Assembly (NCBI GenBank): GCA_025594325.1
Contig: JANHCV010000008.1
Location: forward strand, 1 to 64,000
Direction of reading: 5' to 3'
Source of the DNA: Blastocladiella emersonii ATCC 22665
Lineage: Eukaryota; Blastocladiomycota; Blastocladiomycetes; Blastocladiales; Blastocladiaceae
Length of the DNA: 64,000 nt
This document shows positions 1 to 10,342 of the stretch, one piece after another; within the stretch, counting starts at the first letter, position 1; each line of letters begins with the position of its first letter. The notes under the pieces are model-generated. The model was not told the origin of the DNA. It searched no databases and saw only the letters and a program-made list of their open reading frames with translations. The position numbers and the translations under genes are program-made.

Positions 1-36
1 GGACAAAAGCCGAGGGAGATATGGCGGTTCAAAGTG

Positions 37-121
37 TCCCCCCTTCCCCCCTCCCTCCCTCCCTCCCCCTTCCTTTCTCTCCTTCTCTTCCCCCTTTTCC
101 TCCCTCTTTCCTTCTCCTTTC
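37..121. repeat. Pure pyrimidine tract, 85 nt
   Basis: Every base from 37 to 121 on the + strand is C or T, so the other strand is pure purine. The tract starts with runs of CCCT and drifts into mixed C/T. Homopurine-homopyrimidine DNA of this length can form triplex (H-DNA) and is slippage-prone. No gene is attached to it within the window. Confidence 0.9.
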
Positions 122-1652
122 ACCCGTATCTGTACCCAAAATGTCCTGTTCAGACGGGGTGTGATTGAGCGGCGAACCCGTCGCTGCGGAAACGAAGCTC
201 GCGCGCATTTTCAGACCAGCCAGCGCCGTCTTTCATCTTCACACCTCGCCACTAGCTGCATCCCGTTGCATCGTCTGGTTGCAATCAGTGACATGAATCT
301 CAAGCTTTAACAGACCCCCTTCATCGCCTTCGCCGGCATTCGATCTACCAAATCTCCTGGCTGACGCGTCTTGACGCGACTGGCGGTTCGATCGCGTGAT
401 CCAACGGCGCCACACCTGCCGACCAATGACTTCGCGCCGCTGTCACTCCGGGACTCGACTCTTCCATTGTTGGTTCGACACACTGGATATCACTACTCTC
501 AATGTAACCTGATGCAAATGAGTTACGACGTGATTGGCAAGGAGATCCTGGTCCGCGGGCGGGTTCGGCGGCGATTGTGGCGTTTGCAAACTTGCTGATG
601 TCGTGCTCGCGTGCGACTCCACCATGTTCGTGCACTAAACACGTGTCACAGCAAACGCAGGAATACGAAGCAAGTGTTGTTGTGTTCCGCGCCACCCATC
701 CCGCTGTTCGTGTTGGCCCGCCTTGGGGGTGATCACGGGTTTACTACCACGCTTGAGGTCCTCCCTGTTGACGATGGGCTGGCTGAGTGGTGCATGTTCG
801 TGTCGTTGCAGCTTCTTGAGTCTCCTAACGCGCCACTTCCGTGCGTGTATGGTAACGGCCCGCCGTCGCCGCGTTCGTTGCGGGCGAAGACCACGATGCT
901 GTGCTCGCGCTCATCGGCGAGACCTCATTTACGGCCAGCTCCTCATACTTAGCTGCGTGGCGTCGGGACTCGGGCACCTCTAACTAAGCTGGCCGCGACC
1001 ACAATCTCACGCTCTTTGCGAAACACATCCATGACCTGCTACGCCTTCAAGCGCACACTGCCAAGCCCCTCTACTGGTTCGTGCCATTCCACGCGACTTG
1101 ATGGTCTGCGGCTTAATAATACAAACACGCGCCGCTGCGCACCGTTTGGGGACTCATCGCTTGATGCCGTTTCGCGTACCAATACACCCGCGGGTCTCTG
1201 CAGCTTGGGAAAAGCATCAGCCTGTCGCAGAAAAATTTTGGCTTCACCCAGCGATATTGGCTGCTGCGGCCTTGAGCGAGCATCACGCGACTACCAACGC
1301 GACCTCCTTGCTGCAGCCGCGCCTGTTATGTTTTGTGGCAGTACGTGCTGCAACCCCTTGACGTCCCCGCCAATCTTGGCTATCGCTGCCGCTGCTCACT
1401 CTCAAACCTGCCCTTCATCTAGCTGGCGAACTCGCGAATCTTGTACGCGACCGAGTCGCTGCTGAGATCAGATAGCTCATCCCCGCGCAGCGGTCCCAAC
1501 CCGCTTGCCCGAGGTAACTCGGTCAGTGTAGACCGCGCTGTTGAAGCAGCGCGTGAATGCCGTCGCTCGCGTCAGTTGGTTTCGACTCAGGCTTGCTTCT
1601 TGCTGCTGATCAAACTCCAGCGGTTTGCTCAAGTACAGATCCACTTCACTGC
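122..1652. other. No supported gene; decayed sequence
   Basis: This stretch has short open frames on both strands but none with recognisable composition or motifs, and its base composition is less GC-rich than the coding regions. Around 501-560 one frame reads MQMSYDVIGKEILVRG, which faintly resembles the start of the LRR genes near 53 and 59.8 kb, so it may be a dead relic of that family. The segment CAATGTAACCTGATGCAAATGA near 500 recurs in similar form near 56.05 kb. I call no gene here. Confidence 0.5.
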
Positions 1653-2483
1653 TCATCGCCAGTACATTGATTTGGACTCAGAATCAAAACCAGTGGCAGT
1701 ATCCTCATCAAGCTCGGCAAGCCCCGCTTCGTGCCACCACGCAATCACATCAGCGCGTCCGCGTTTCCTCGCCCTCGCCATGCCCTTGGTCGACGCCTTG
1801 AGTGGAAGGCCTGAGTTGCGCCACCAGCGCAGCACGTCGATCCGCCCAGTAGCCGCGACATCGTCCGCGGCCGCCTCAGAGTACAAGGCGGGCCACCTCG
1901 ACTCGCGCAGCAGCCAGTTGAGTACATCAACCTTGGACGCGGCGTCCATGAGGTTCAAGGTCATCTTGTCAGCAAGGAGCCCCGAGTCGCGCCACCACTG
2001 CAGCGTCCCAATGTGCCCGTTGCGCGCAGCGCCGCGGATCGCGCGTTGGGTGAACCTGAGCGGGTACCCTGACATACGCCACCACTCGAGCACGTTTGTG
2101 CTGCCGTTGATCGATGCAAACGCCACGGCGTGCACGTTATACTCGAGCTCAGTACAGTTCCAGCTGGCGAGCCACGCCAACACGTTTACGTGGCCGTGTT
2201 CGCTCGCCGCGTTGGCGATCCGCGTGGGATCGACGGGAAGCGGTACGTTAAGCGCGCGCCACAGATCAAGCACGGCAACGTTCCCACACTCGACGGCGGC
2301 GTTGAAGACGGAGCTGGGTTGCTGCGCGAGCCGCGACCTGTCGAGTGCACGAAGCACGGGGCCAGGCGGCGAGGTCACAGCAAAGTACGCTGCAATGTGC
2401 GCCGTGTCGCTACCAAGCTGGACGGCGTGCGCGAGGATTGACTCGATCAGCTTGGTGGGTAGCCTTTGTTCATTGGATCTCAT
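1653..2483 (-). CDS. Ankyrin-like WW-repeat protein with F-box-like N-terminus
   Basis: Intron-free gene of 276 aa. I chose the ATG at 2483 because the family's N-terminal helix (LPTKLIESILAHAVQL) follows at once; a frame-open extension to 2564 is less likely. After that F-box-like segment come about six degenerate ankyrin-type units with the signature GHxxVLxWWxxSGLPL (for example LEWWRMSGYPL, LQWWRDSGLL, LRWWRNSGLPL). Ankyrin-type units bind proteins, and F-box-like helices recruit SCF ubiquitin ligases, so a substrate-adaptor role is inferred, not shown. The close paralogue just upstream (2779-3580) is on the same strand, so this is a tandem pair. A third member lies at 28289-29302. Confidence 0.75.
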   Translation of the reverse strand: MRSNEQRLPTKLIESILAHAVQLGSDTAHIAAYFAVTSPPGPVLRALDRSRLAQQPSSVFNAAVECGNVAVLDLWRALNVPLPVDPTRIANAASEHGHVNVLAWLASWNCTELEYNVHAVAFASINGSTNVLEWWRMSGYPLRFTQRAIRGAARNGHIGTLQWWRDSGLLADKMTLNLMDAASKVDVLNWLLRESRWPALYSEAAADDVAATGRIDVLRWWRNSGLPLKASTKGMARARKRGRADVIAWWHEAGLAELDEDTATGFDSESKSMYWR

Positions 2484-2778
2484 GACTGTGCAACGTTGCA
2501 GGAGGAATGAGAGCGAGTTGCGCGGTTCCTGGAGCGAGGGTCGCATCGAACAGCGCTTCAACACGGATCATCTGATGCTGCGTGACGGCCCAGTGTGGCG
2601 CAACGCGGTCGGTCGGTCGGAGCGGGTGCGCTGTTCGGCTCTGAAAGGTCGGGTACACATGCAGCTACTTCAAGATCGGGAGACATTTCGAATCAAAGGG
2701 AGAGAAACCAGCTGACCCTCAGTTGTATTCGGACCCGTGCTGATGCGGGCGACGTCGGCAGCAGACGAAAACTGGTGC

Positions 2779-3580
2779 TCACGCGTCTGGATCCGGCAGG
2801 CCCGCCTCTCGCCACCACGCAACGACGGCAGCGTGCCCGCGTCTCCTCGCTTCGTTGATCCCCTTCCCTGACGCCTTGATCGTGAGCCCTGAGCTGCTCC
2901 ACCACCGTAGTAATTCGATTCGCCCAGCAGCCGCGGCCGCGTCGACCGCCGCCGCCGAGTATTCGACGGGCCACCCGGACTCACGCAGCATCCACTCGAG
3001 CACCGCGACCTGCCCAAACTCGGACGCCACGTCCATAATCTTGTCCGTGAACCCGCCAACGTGCAGCCCCGAGTCGCGCCACCACTGGAGCGCCGCGACG
3101 TCCCCATTCTTGGTGGGCCCCGTGAAGGCAAGCTGCGAGTACATGGGCGGGTTGCCCGACGCCTTCCACCACTCGAGCACGTTGAAGTGACCGTTCATGG
3201 ACGCGAAGTTCATGGCGTGCACGGTGTAGCCCGATAGGGGCCCGCTCGCGCGCACGATCCACCCGAGGACGTCAGCGTGACCGTCGCGACAGAGGTCGTT
3301 GACCAGCGGCTTCATGAACTCTGGGTGCACGAGCAAGTCGAGGGAGCGCCACAGATCAAGCAGGTCGCGGTGGGGATGCGTTACGGCGACGAATATGGCG
3401 GTACTAAGCTCGTGCTCGAGGCGGTGCTTGGCGAGCGCGCAGAGCGCAGAGCGCCGGACTGGGCGTCGTCAGAACGGCAAAGTAGGCCGAGTAGTTGGTG
3501 GCGTCGTCGTCGACTTGGACGGCCTGCACCAAGATGTACTCGAGGAGTTCAATAGCTAGCTTCTGTTCATTGTATTCCAT
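2779..3580 (-). pseudogene. Ankyrin-like WW-repeat gene broken by 7-bp duplication
   Basis: Paralogue of the 1653-2483 gene. The ATG at 3580 opens MEYNEQKLAIELLEYILVQA, matching its neighbour's start, and the frame is lost at a perfect 7-bp tandem duplication (AGAGCGC at 3441-3447 and 3448-3454, + strand), where it runs into a stop. The other frame continues with ALAKHRLEHEL and then about five WW units (LEWWKASG, LQWWRDSGL, LRWWSSSGL) to the stop at 2779. Counting one 7-mer only would make the two halves collinear with the paralogue. It is either a recent pseudogene, a polymorphic allele, or an assembly artefact. A shorter product from the ATG at 3336 (185 aa) is possible but would lack the F-box-like module. 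Confidence 0.7.
3441..3454. repeat. 7-bp tandem duplication causing a frameshift
   Basis: AGAGCGC occurs twice without spacer. It sits exactly where the two reading frames of the 2779-3580 gene part, and the paralogue shows no extra residues here. This points to replication slippage as the cause of the lesion. Confidence 0.85.
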
Positions 3581-3825
3581 TGCTGTAAGTGCTTTGGCGT
3601 GAGGGTGGAAGAGCGCTGAGGCGAGGGGGGGCGGATCGCGAGCTGCCGCGTCGCCTCCGCTTCGCGCCCTGCTTCGCGCTCGCCGCTCGCTCGACCTCGT
3701 CGCGTGAGCTGTTCGTTCTCCTCTCGCTGCGTAGCCGATTGTTCAACAAAACCCGTTTTCTTACATTGCACCGATACAAAACTCTTCTTCCTCCTCAACT
3801 CGATCCAGACTGGCGCGACACCGGC

Positions 3826-6800
3826 TTAGTTCTGGACGTTGGCGGCGAGCCAGGCGGCGACGGCGTCGCGGTCGCGGTTGAGCCAGGTGGCCTGGGCGCG
3901 GATCTTCTCGAGCGTCTGCTGGATGGCGCGGTCGACGTGCTTGGTGTCCTTGCCGGCGAAGAAGCCCTCGACCTCGCGGTCCGCGAACTCGGCGTCGGCC
4001 CAGTCGGCGGCGATGCCGACGCAGTGCGCGAGGAGCGACAGCGAGCCCTTGAACTGCGCCTCGAGCTGGGCCCAGTTGTCCTGCACAAACTTCCACGCCA
4101 GGGCGCGGCCCTTGGGGTTGCCCGCGACCGAGCGCAGCGGGTACATGAAGTCCTGCGGGCGCACCTTGCCGCCCTTGAGCGAGTACTCGAGCAGCTCGGC
4201 CATGAGCTTGGTGTCGGGGACGCGGCCGAGGGCGCCGAGCGCGGCGAGGCGCTGGTCGGCCGACAGGGACTCGTTCTCCCAGATGGCCTTGACGGCGTCG
4301 AACTCGGAGCGCGAGCCGACGGCCGCGTTCTTGAGCACGATCGCATACACGGCACCGCGCAGGTTCGGGTGCACGGCCGTGGCGTCGCCCTGGACGAACC
4401 GGGCGAAGCGCGCCTTGGCCTGGGCCACCACCTCCTTGTCGCCGTTGAGCCCGGCCACCGACACGACGAGCTGGCGGAGCAGCGCGTCGAGCTGCGACTC
4501 GCCCTCGGGGAAGTCCCACCCGACGCGGTGCGCCGTGGGCGCGAAGATGGTGCGCGACAGCGCCGCGAGCTGGTCGTTGACCGCGTCGCCCTCGAGCGCC
4601 CACACCGTCTTGACGTGCGCGAGCTTCTCGGCCACGGCGTTGAGGGCAATGTACTCGCGCTCGTTGGCAAAGTGGCGGAGCAGCTGCAGCGCGTCGACCG
4701 TCGACGTGTACCCGGCGGCGGCGAGCGCGAACGTGTCGCCGACGAGGCCGACGCGGTCGGCCGTGTTGAGCGTGGCCTTGTCGCCCTGGTTGGCGATCAC
4801 CTCGCCGAGCTTCTCGAGGTCGGCGGGCGCGTACTGGGTGCGGAAGAAGTTGGCCTGGTGGCGGTTGAGCTTGTAGAAGGCGGGCGTGGCGGGGATCGTG
4901 AACTCGCCCGAGCGGGACTTGAGCATTGTCGACTGCGCCGAGCGCTGGGTCGCGGCCTCGTCGCCCGTGTAGAGACCAAGCGGGCACCACCACTCGACCG
5001 TGTCCTCGTCGGCCTGCACGTTGCCCGACGACAGGAAGCGCGACTGCGAGACCGTGACCTTGTCGGCGGCCGTGCGCTCGACCTTGAGCACCGGGTACCC
5101 GATCTTGGTGGTCCACAGCTGCATGAACTGGGCGACGTCGACGCCGGCGGCCTCGGACAGCGCGGCCCACAGGTCGTTGGTCGTGGCGTTGCCGTACTTG
5201 TGGCGCTGGATGTACTTGCGGATGCCGGCGAGGAACGTGTCCTGCGTGAGCCACGACGACAGCATGCGGATCACCGACGCGCCCTTGGAGTACGAAATCG
5301 CGTCAAAAATCTGGCTCACCTGCGACGAGGAGCGCACCGCGACGTGGATCGGGTGCGACGAGCGAAGGCCGTCGAGCGACAGGGCACGCGTCATGTCATC
5401 GCCGACAAAGTTGGTCCACACGTTCCACTCGGGGAAGAGCGAGTCGGTCGCGAGCCAGCCGACCCAGGTGGCAAAGCCCTCGTTGAGCCAGAGCTCGTCC
5501 CACTAGTAGTAGTTGATCGGGTCGGAGGAGGGGTGAGGGTCATGGGGTTAGCTTGGCCGCGCGAGACGCGGCAGCACGAGAAGGCGAGAATGCGTACCCA
5601 GGACATGGTGACGAGGTTGCCGAACCACTGGTGGGCTACATGGGCGCGAGGAGGGGCGAGGTCAGAGACCCGAGGGCCGAGTCGCGACACCGAGTCGAGG
5701 AACCGTACCCAGCTCGTGGGCGACGACGTAGGCGACGCCCTGCTTGGTCTTGGCGCTAGAAGTCTTCTCGTCGAAGAGCAGATAGATTGTGCGGTACGTG
5801 ACGAGACCCCAGTTCTCCATTGCACCTTTACGGACGGGAAACGCGAGAAATCAGCGAATTTCGCGGACCCAGAGCCCAGAAACACACGTACCGGCGCTGA
5901 AGTCGGGAACCGCGAGCATGTCCATTTTGGGGAGCGGGTACTTCTCGCCGAACACCTCGGAGAAGTACTCGAGGATGCGGACGGCGCAGCCGAGGGCGAA
6001 CTTGCCCTTGGCGCTCTCGCCCTTGGACGTGTAGACGCGGACGGTGACGGGCTCGGGGAGGGCGGCGCACGAGGGCGAGGTCTTGGACTCGATGTACTCG
6101 AGCTCGCCGACGGCCATGGCGACGAGCTATGGGCGCGGGTCGATCGGGGTGAGCGACGAGTCGTGGGTTGATGGAGAGCCAAGGATGAGAAACGCACGTA
6201 GGTCGACATGATCGGGGTGCGGGCAAACTTGACCGTCTTGTGGGTGGCGAGCTTGGGGTGGTCCTCCTCGGCGACGACGTTCATGTTGGAGAGGGCGGTG
6301 AACTCCTTGCGAACGTTGAGGACAACGTCGAAGGTGGCCTTGTGGGCGGGCTCATCCCTGGGCAGAAGGAGGTCGAGGAGGAGGTCGGGGAGGAGGAGGA
6401 CGAGAAGGAGTCGGCGGATCGAGTGAGCAAAGGCGGATCTACACGAGGACGCGGCGGGACGACGACGCACCAGCAGGGGAAGGCGCGGCGGGCGTCGGTC
6501 GCTTCAAATTGCGTGACTACCATGGCTCTGCGGGGAGCAACAGAAGTCAGCGGAGGAGCAACATACGGGCAAAGAAAGTGACGACGAGGTACTTCTGGTT
6601 GCCGTCCTTGCCGGTGTAGCCCGAGCGGTAGAAACCGGCCATCTTGTCGTTGTGGATGCCCTTGAAGGTGATGGTGAGGGTGGCGTCGGCGCCGGCGGGG
6701 AGGGCCGAGGGGAAGTGGAGCGACGACTGCTCGATCTTCTCGTCGTGGGTGATGGACGACGCGTCGAGGCGCTGCTCGGCCTTGTTGTGGGCAAAGGTGA

Positions 6801-6987
6801 CGTGGGCAGCGTGCACCTCGAGCTCCTTGGTGTTGACGACGACGACATCGGTGGCGGTGCGCACCTTGACGGCGATGTCGACGGTGCCGTCGAAGGTGAA
6901 GGCCTCGAGGTCGGGCGTGAGGTTCACCGTGTAGTGCACGGGCGTCACGTTGGCGGGGACGATCTCGCGGTCGGCGGGGGTCGACAT
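3826..6987 (-). CDS. M1-family zinc aminopeptidase (puromycin-sensitive/Aap1 type)
   Basis: Removes N-terminal residues from peptides; this family acts mainly in the cytosol. Seven exons join in frame to 900 aa: 6567-6987, 6471-6525, 6198-6357, 5892-6126, 5709-5825, 5598-5635, 3826-5502. All junctions are GT-AG, and exon 6 is only 38 nt. Hallmarks: substrate-binding GAMENWG near residue 293, zinc site HELAHQWFGN near 327 with the third ligand in NEGFA about 18 residues on, and the N-terminal [17 protein letters not shown]. The HExxH motif is itself split by an intron. The C-terminal helical ERAP1_C-like domain is complete. Length fits the family (about 860-900 aa). The exon 1/2 junction is the least certain: it yields a near-repeat (LVVTFFAP then MVVTQFEA), so the true join may differ by a few codons. 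Confidence 0.95.
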
Positions 6988-7131
6988 GGTGGTGGTGGTT
7001 TGGTGGTGGACTAGATGGAGAGCGGGGAGAGCGAGGGTTAGGTTCGCGTCGATGCAGGACGAGGAGAGCGACGCGTGGGTCCACTCGGCGCGGCGACGCG
7101 GGCAGCAGCAGCAGCAGTCCCAGCTGCAGGA

Positions 7132-7335
7132 TCAGACAAGGCGAGCGAGCAAGCGAGCAGGTACACCTTGGCGGATCTGGCCGAGGAGCGACGGTCCGGT
7201 CGCTGCGAGCAGCTGGAACGCGACAGCGACGAGGGCCGTCGCGAGCGCCGCCCTGACGAACGCCGCCCAGCGCCACGCGGGCTCGGCAGGCGTGTCGTCG
7301 CGGCGGTTGCGCGAAGCCGTGTTGCGCGGTGCCAT
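7132..7335 (-). CDS. Small single-pass membrane protein, unknown
   Basis: A 67-aa frame from the ATG at 7335 (MAPRNTASRNRRDD) has a basic, hydrophilic N-terminus followed by one clear hydrophobic stretch (AALATALVAVAFQLLAATG). The layout recalls small tail-anchored ER proteins, but I see no family motif. A GT at 7186 region (after GQIRQ) with a following TGCAG could splice it into a longer alanine-rich tail. It lies just upstream of the aminopeptidase start on the same strand. Real coding status is uncertain in DNA this GC-rich. Confidence 0.35.
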   Translation of the reverse strand: MAPRNTASRNRRDDTPAEPAWRWAAFVRAALATALVAVAFQLLAATGPSLLGQIRQGVPARLLARLV

Positions 7336-7737
7336 GGTCGCGCTAGTACGTCTGCTGCCGCGCCGCGCCGTGATCGTCGCCGTGGCCGTTGGTTGGTCTT
7401 CGGTGCATGGGTAGAGGGGTGTATCATGATGAGCGGGGCGTACCTCTCGGGTGCGCACTCAGAGGTCCGGGGAGAGCGGGGGCCGTGTTGGGGGCGGCGG
7501 TCCGTTTTGTGGTTCTCGGCGGTCGGCGGAAGGCGGAAGCGAAGCGAAGAGCAAACGCGATCGGCACTTCGGCCTGCTCGTGTCACGGCTCTCCCGAACC
7601 ACGCGGACGTGAAACGCGTCGCGCCGCGCCTTTTGCCGCCTGACGCGACTGGAAGCCGGTTTGCGACCTCACGCAACGAGAAAGCAGGTTTGCGAACAGA
7701 TTTGGTTTTGTATTGCACTCCGTCATCCCTTCCCATG

Positions 7738-9990
7738 TCATTTCCCGCTAAAGAACGCGTCCACCTCGTCCGCCGTGGTCCCGGCGACCGCCTCGGGCGT
7801 CGTCGGCATGGGTGCGACCGCGAGCTTGGGCGGCGCGGCGGCCTGGCTGCGGCGGAGAAAGGCGCGCGGGTTGAAGGTGCCGTCGGGCGATGGCGCGAGC
7901 TCCGACGACGGCGATGTGCCCGCGACGAGAGCCGGGCTCGACGGGTGCGACCGCGGCGTGCGGCGGAGCCCGAAGAACGCGGGCGCCGCGGCGTTTTCGG
8001 GCTCCGCGGCCGCGTTGACAGTCGTGAGCGACGGCGCCGATGCCGTCGAGTCAATGATCCGCGGCCGCGGGCGGAGCACGACACCGGCCACGCCGCGCTG
8101 CCGCGGCGACCCGCGCTCATCGTCGTCCTCGTCGGCCTCGTCCTCCTCCGAGTGGCTGCTGAGCCCGCCGCTACCAGTGCGCCGGCGCACGCGGCGTTTC
8201 GCGCCGCGGGTCGGCGACCGGTCCGGGTTAGCGGCGGCGAGCCGGCGCACGAGGGCCTCGCGCAGCACGTCGTTCGGGTGGACGGGCGCGCGCGCCTGCT
8301 CAACCGAGGGCCCCTTGTTCCCGCGCGGGGTCGGGTGCGACCCGACGCGCCGCAGCTGCACCTGCTTCATCTCCGACAGCAGGTTGGTCATGTCGACGGC
8401 GGCACCCGCGTTCTTCGCGGCGGGCGCGGTGCTGCCGGGCTTGCGCTTGATGACGAGCGGCGGGGTCGGCGCGAGCAGGGGCGGCGGCGGCGGGGGTGGG
8501 GGCGGAGGCGGACCACCGGCGCCAGGACGCGCGACGAGGGGGCCCATCGGGGGCGGCGGTGGTGGAGGGGGCGGCGGCGGACCCGCGGCAGCGAGTGCGG
8601 GCGGGGGTGGGCGCGCGAGGTACTGCTCCTGCAGCTTGGCAAACGCGGCCTTGAGCTCGGCGAGCTGGGCGCGCACGTCGGCAAGCTCTTCGGCGGCCTC
8701 GGCCGACAGACCCGACGCGGTGCCCGCCTGCGACACGGACGAGTGCACACTGGGCGCGCGCGGTTCCCGTTCGTCGGAAGACGAGGTGGCGGGCGGCGGG
8801 AGCGAGGCCGTGGACGCGCGCGAGCGGAACTCCTCGTCGTCGGTCATGGCGGCCGAGGAGGCGAGGTGGTTGCTGAGCGCGGGCACGCTCTGGGCGGTGC
8901 CGGACCCGCGTCGGCCGAGCGACCGGCGCTCGCGCTGGCGGCCGCGGCGGAACTCGTCCTCGTCCATGTCCATGGCGTCCTCGGGCCACTGGAAGGGCGG
9001 CGACGAGACGAGCGTGGCGTTGCCGCGGGTCGGGCTCATGCCGGGAGCGGTGGCGGCGCGGACGACGGTGCCGGGCGGGGAAGCGGCGGGCTCAAAGGCG
9101 ACGGCGAGCGAGGCGGGCGGCGGGCGGTACACGCGGAACTCGGCGTCGTCGTCGAGTGCCCCGCCGAAGTCGGGGTCGAGGCCAAACGACTCGGGCGCGG
9201 CGGCATCGAGTGCCCCGGCAAAGTCCTCGGCCTGCTTGGCGAGGCGCTCCGAGTAGACCGAGTCGTGGCGGACGACAGGCGCGGCGGTGGTCGACTTTTT
9301 CTTGCGGGTGCGGCGGCGGTCGCCCGTGCGCTTTCCCGCGCGGAGGGTTGCAGGCTACACGCATCAAACGCGGTCAGAGGGAGTCCGTCGGAGCAAGGAT
9401 CGAGACGGGAGTACCTTGCGGCCATCGGCGGCAGCAGCCGGCGCCTTGAAGAGGCCGAGCAGCGAGTGGACCGGGTACGTGACGACGGCGAGGACCGACT
9501 CGAGCAGCGTGGGCGGTTTCGCGGCAGCCGCGAGGGCAGCAGCGCGCTCCTTGGCGCGCTCAATCTGGGCAATCGGGTCGGCCGGGTCGGCGGCCGAGGG
9601 CGAGGGCGCAACGCGGCGGCGGCGCGCCATGTCGATTGCGTCGTCGGGTTCGGACTCGTTGTCGTCGTCGGAGGCAGAATCGGACGACCAGTCGGCGTCA
9701 CTCGCGGCGGCGGGTTGCGGTATTGGTGGTGGTGGGGGCGGCGGCAGCGGTGGCAGCGAGGCCCAGCGGCCGCGATGGGCAGCGGCGGCGGCGGGGCGGG
9801 ACGCGAAGGCGGAGCGGCCGTGCGAGAGGGAGAGGGCGGCGCGGCGGTTGGCCGAGGCGAGGGCCGGGTCGGCGAGCGAAGCGCGAGGTGCGGCGAGGCG
9901 CAGTCGTTTCCGCGGGGTCGCTGCAGACGATGAGGACGAGGAGGGGCCCGGTATTGGGGGCGGCGCGGGGGTCGGGCCGGCCTTGCCCAT
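7738..9990 (-). CDS. MTFR1/MTFR2-like mitochondrial fission regulator
   Basis: Two exons (9415-9990 and 7738-9354, 60-nt intron, phase 0) give 730 aa. The start is the ATG at 9990 (MGKAGPTPAP); an earlier in-frame start at 10143 is possible. Order of features: low-complexity N-terminus with a hydrophobic helix near 175-188 (LLESVLAVVTYPVHSLLGLF), a DSVYSERLAKQAEDF block, a short coiled coil near 415 (EELADVRAQLAELKAAFAKL), two long polyproline runs (about 440-505), then DMTNLLSEMKQVQLRRV near 530 and DVLREALVRRLAAANPDR. Coiled coil, polyproline, then a (N/D)MxxxLxEMxxVxLR motif and an xALxxxLxxK/R helix is the architecture of animal MTFR1/MTFR2, which promote mitochondrial fragmentation. The match is in order and motif, not overall identity. 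A generic proline-rich actin-binding protein is the alternative. Confidence 0.55.
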
Positions 9991-10342
9991 CCTTGGCGAA
10001 GACGACGCGTCGCGACGCGCTTGAGGGAACGTGGGAAGCGCGCGCACGTGCGCAGTGGGAGACACTTTTCCAGGCGAAGACGTGAAAGCGGCGCGATGGG
10101 GCCGAGACGGGCGCGGCCGGAGAGCGCTCGCGGCGGTGAGCAAGATGCGACGAGTGGAGGGCGGCGAGCAGGTCTAGCGAACGCTGCGATGGACGGTCGA
10201 GAACGGCGAGGGTGCCGCGAGCCTGCATGCACCTTGCCGGCGACGAGAAGATGAAGCGCGTCACCTGACGCCCGAGAGCGCCCAAGCGCGCGCGAGCGCT
10301 CCGCCACACGCTCCCGCTCCCCTCACCCGTAAACGAAGCATC

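Noticed and set aside
3589..6171. 860-codon open frame on the + strand
   Set aside because: It is the antisense of the M1 aminopeptidase exons; the minus strand carries all family motifs and coherent splicing.
7075..9933. 952-codon open frame on the + strand
   Set aside because: Antisense of the MTFR-like gene; it is arginine/glycine-rich sequence of the kind produced opposite GC-rich coding DNA.
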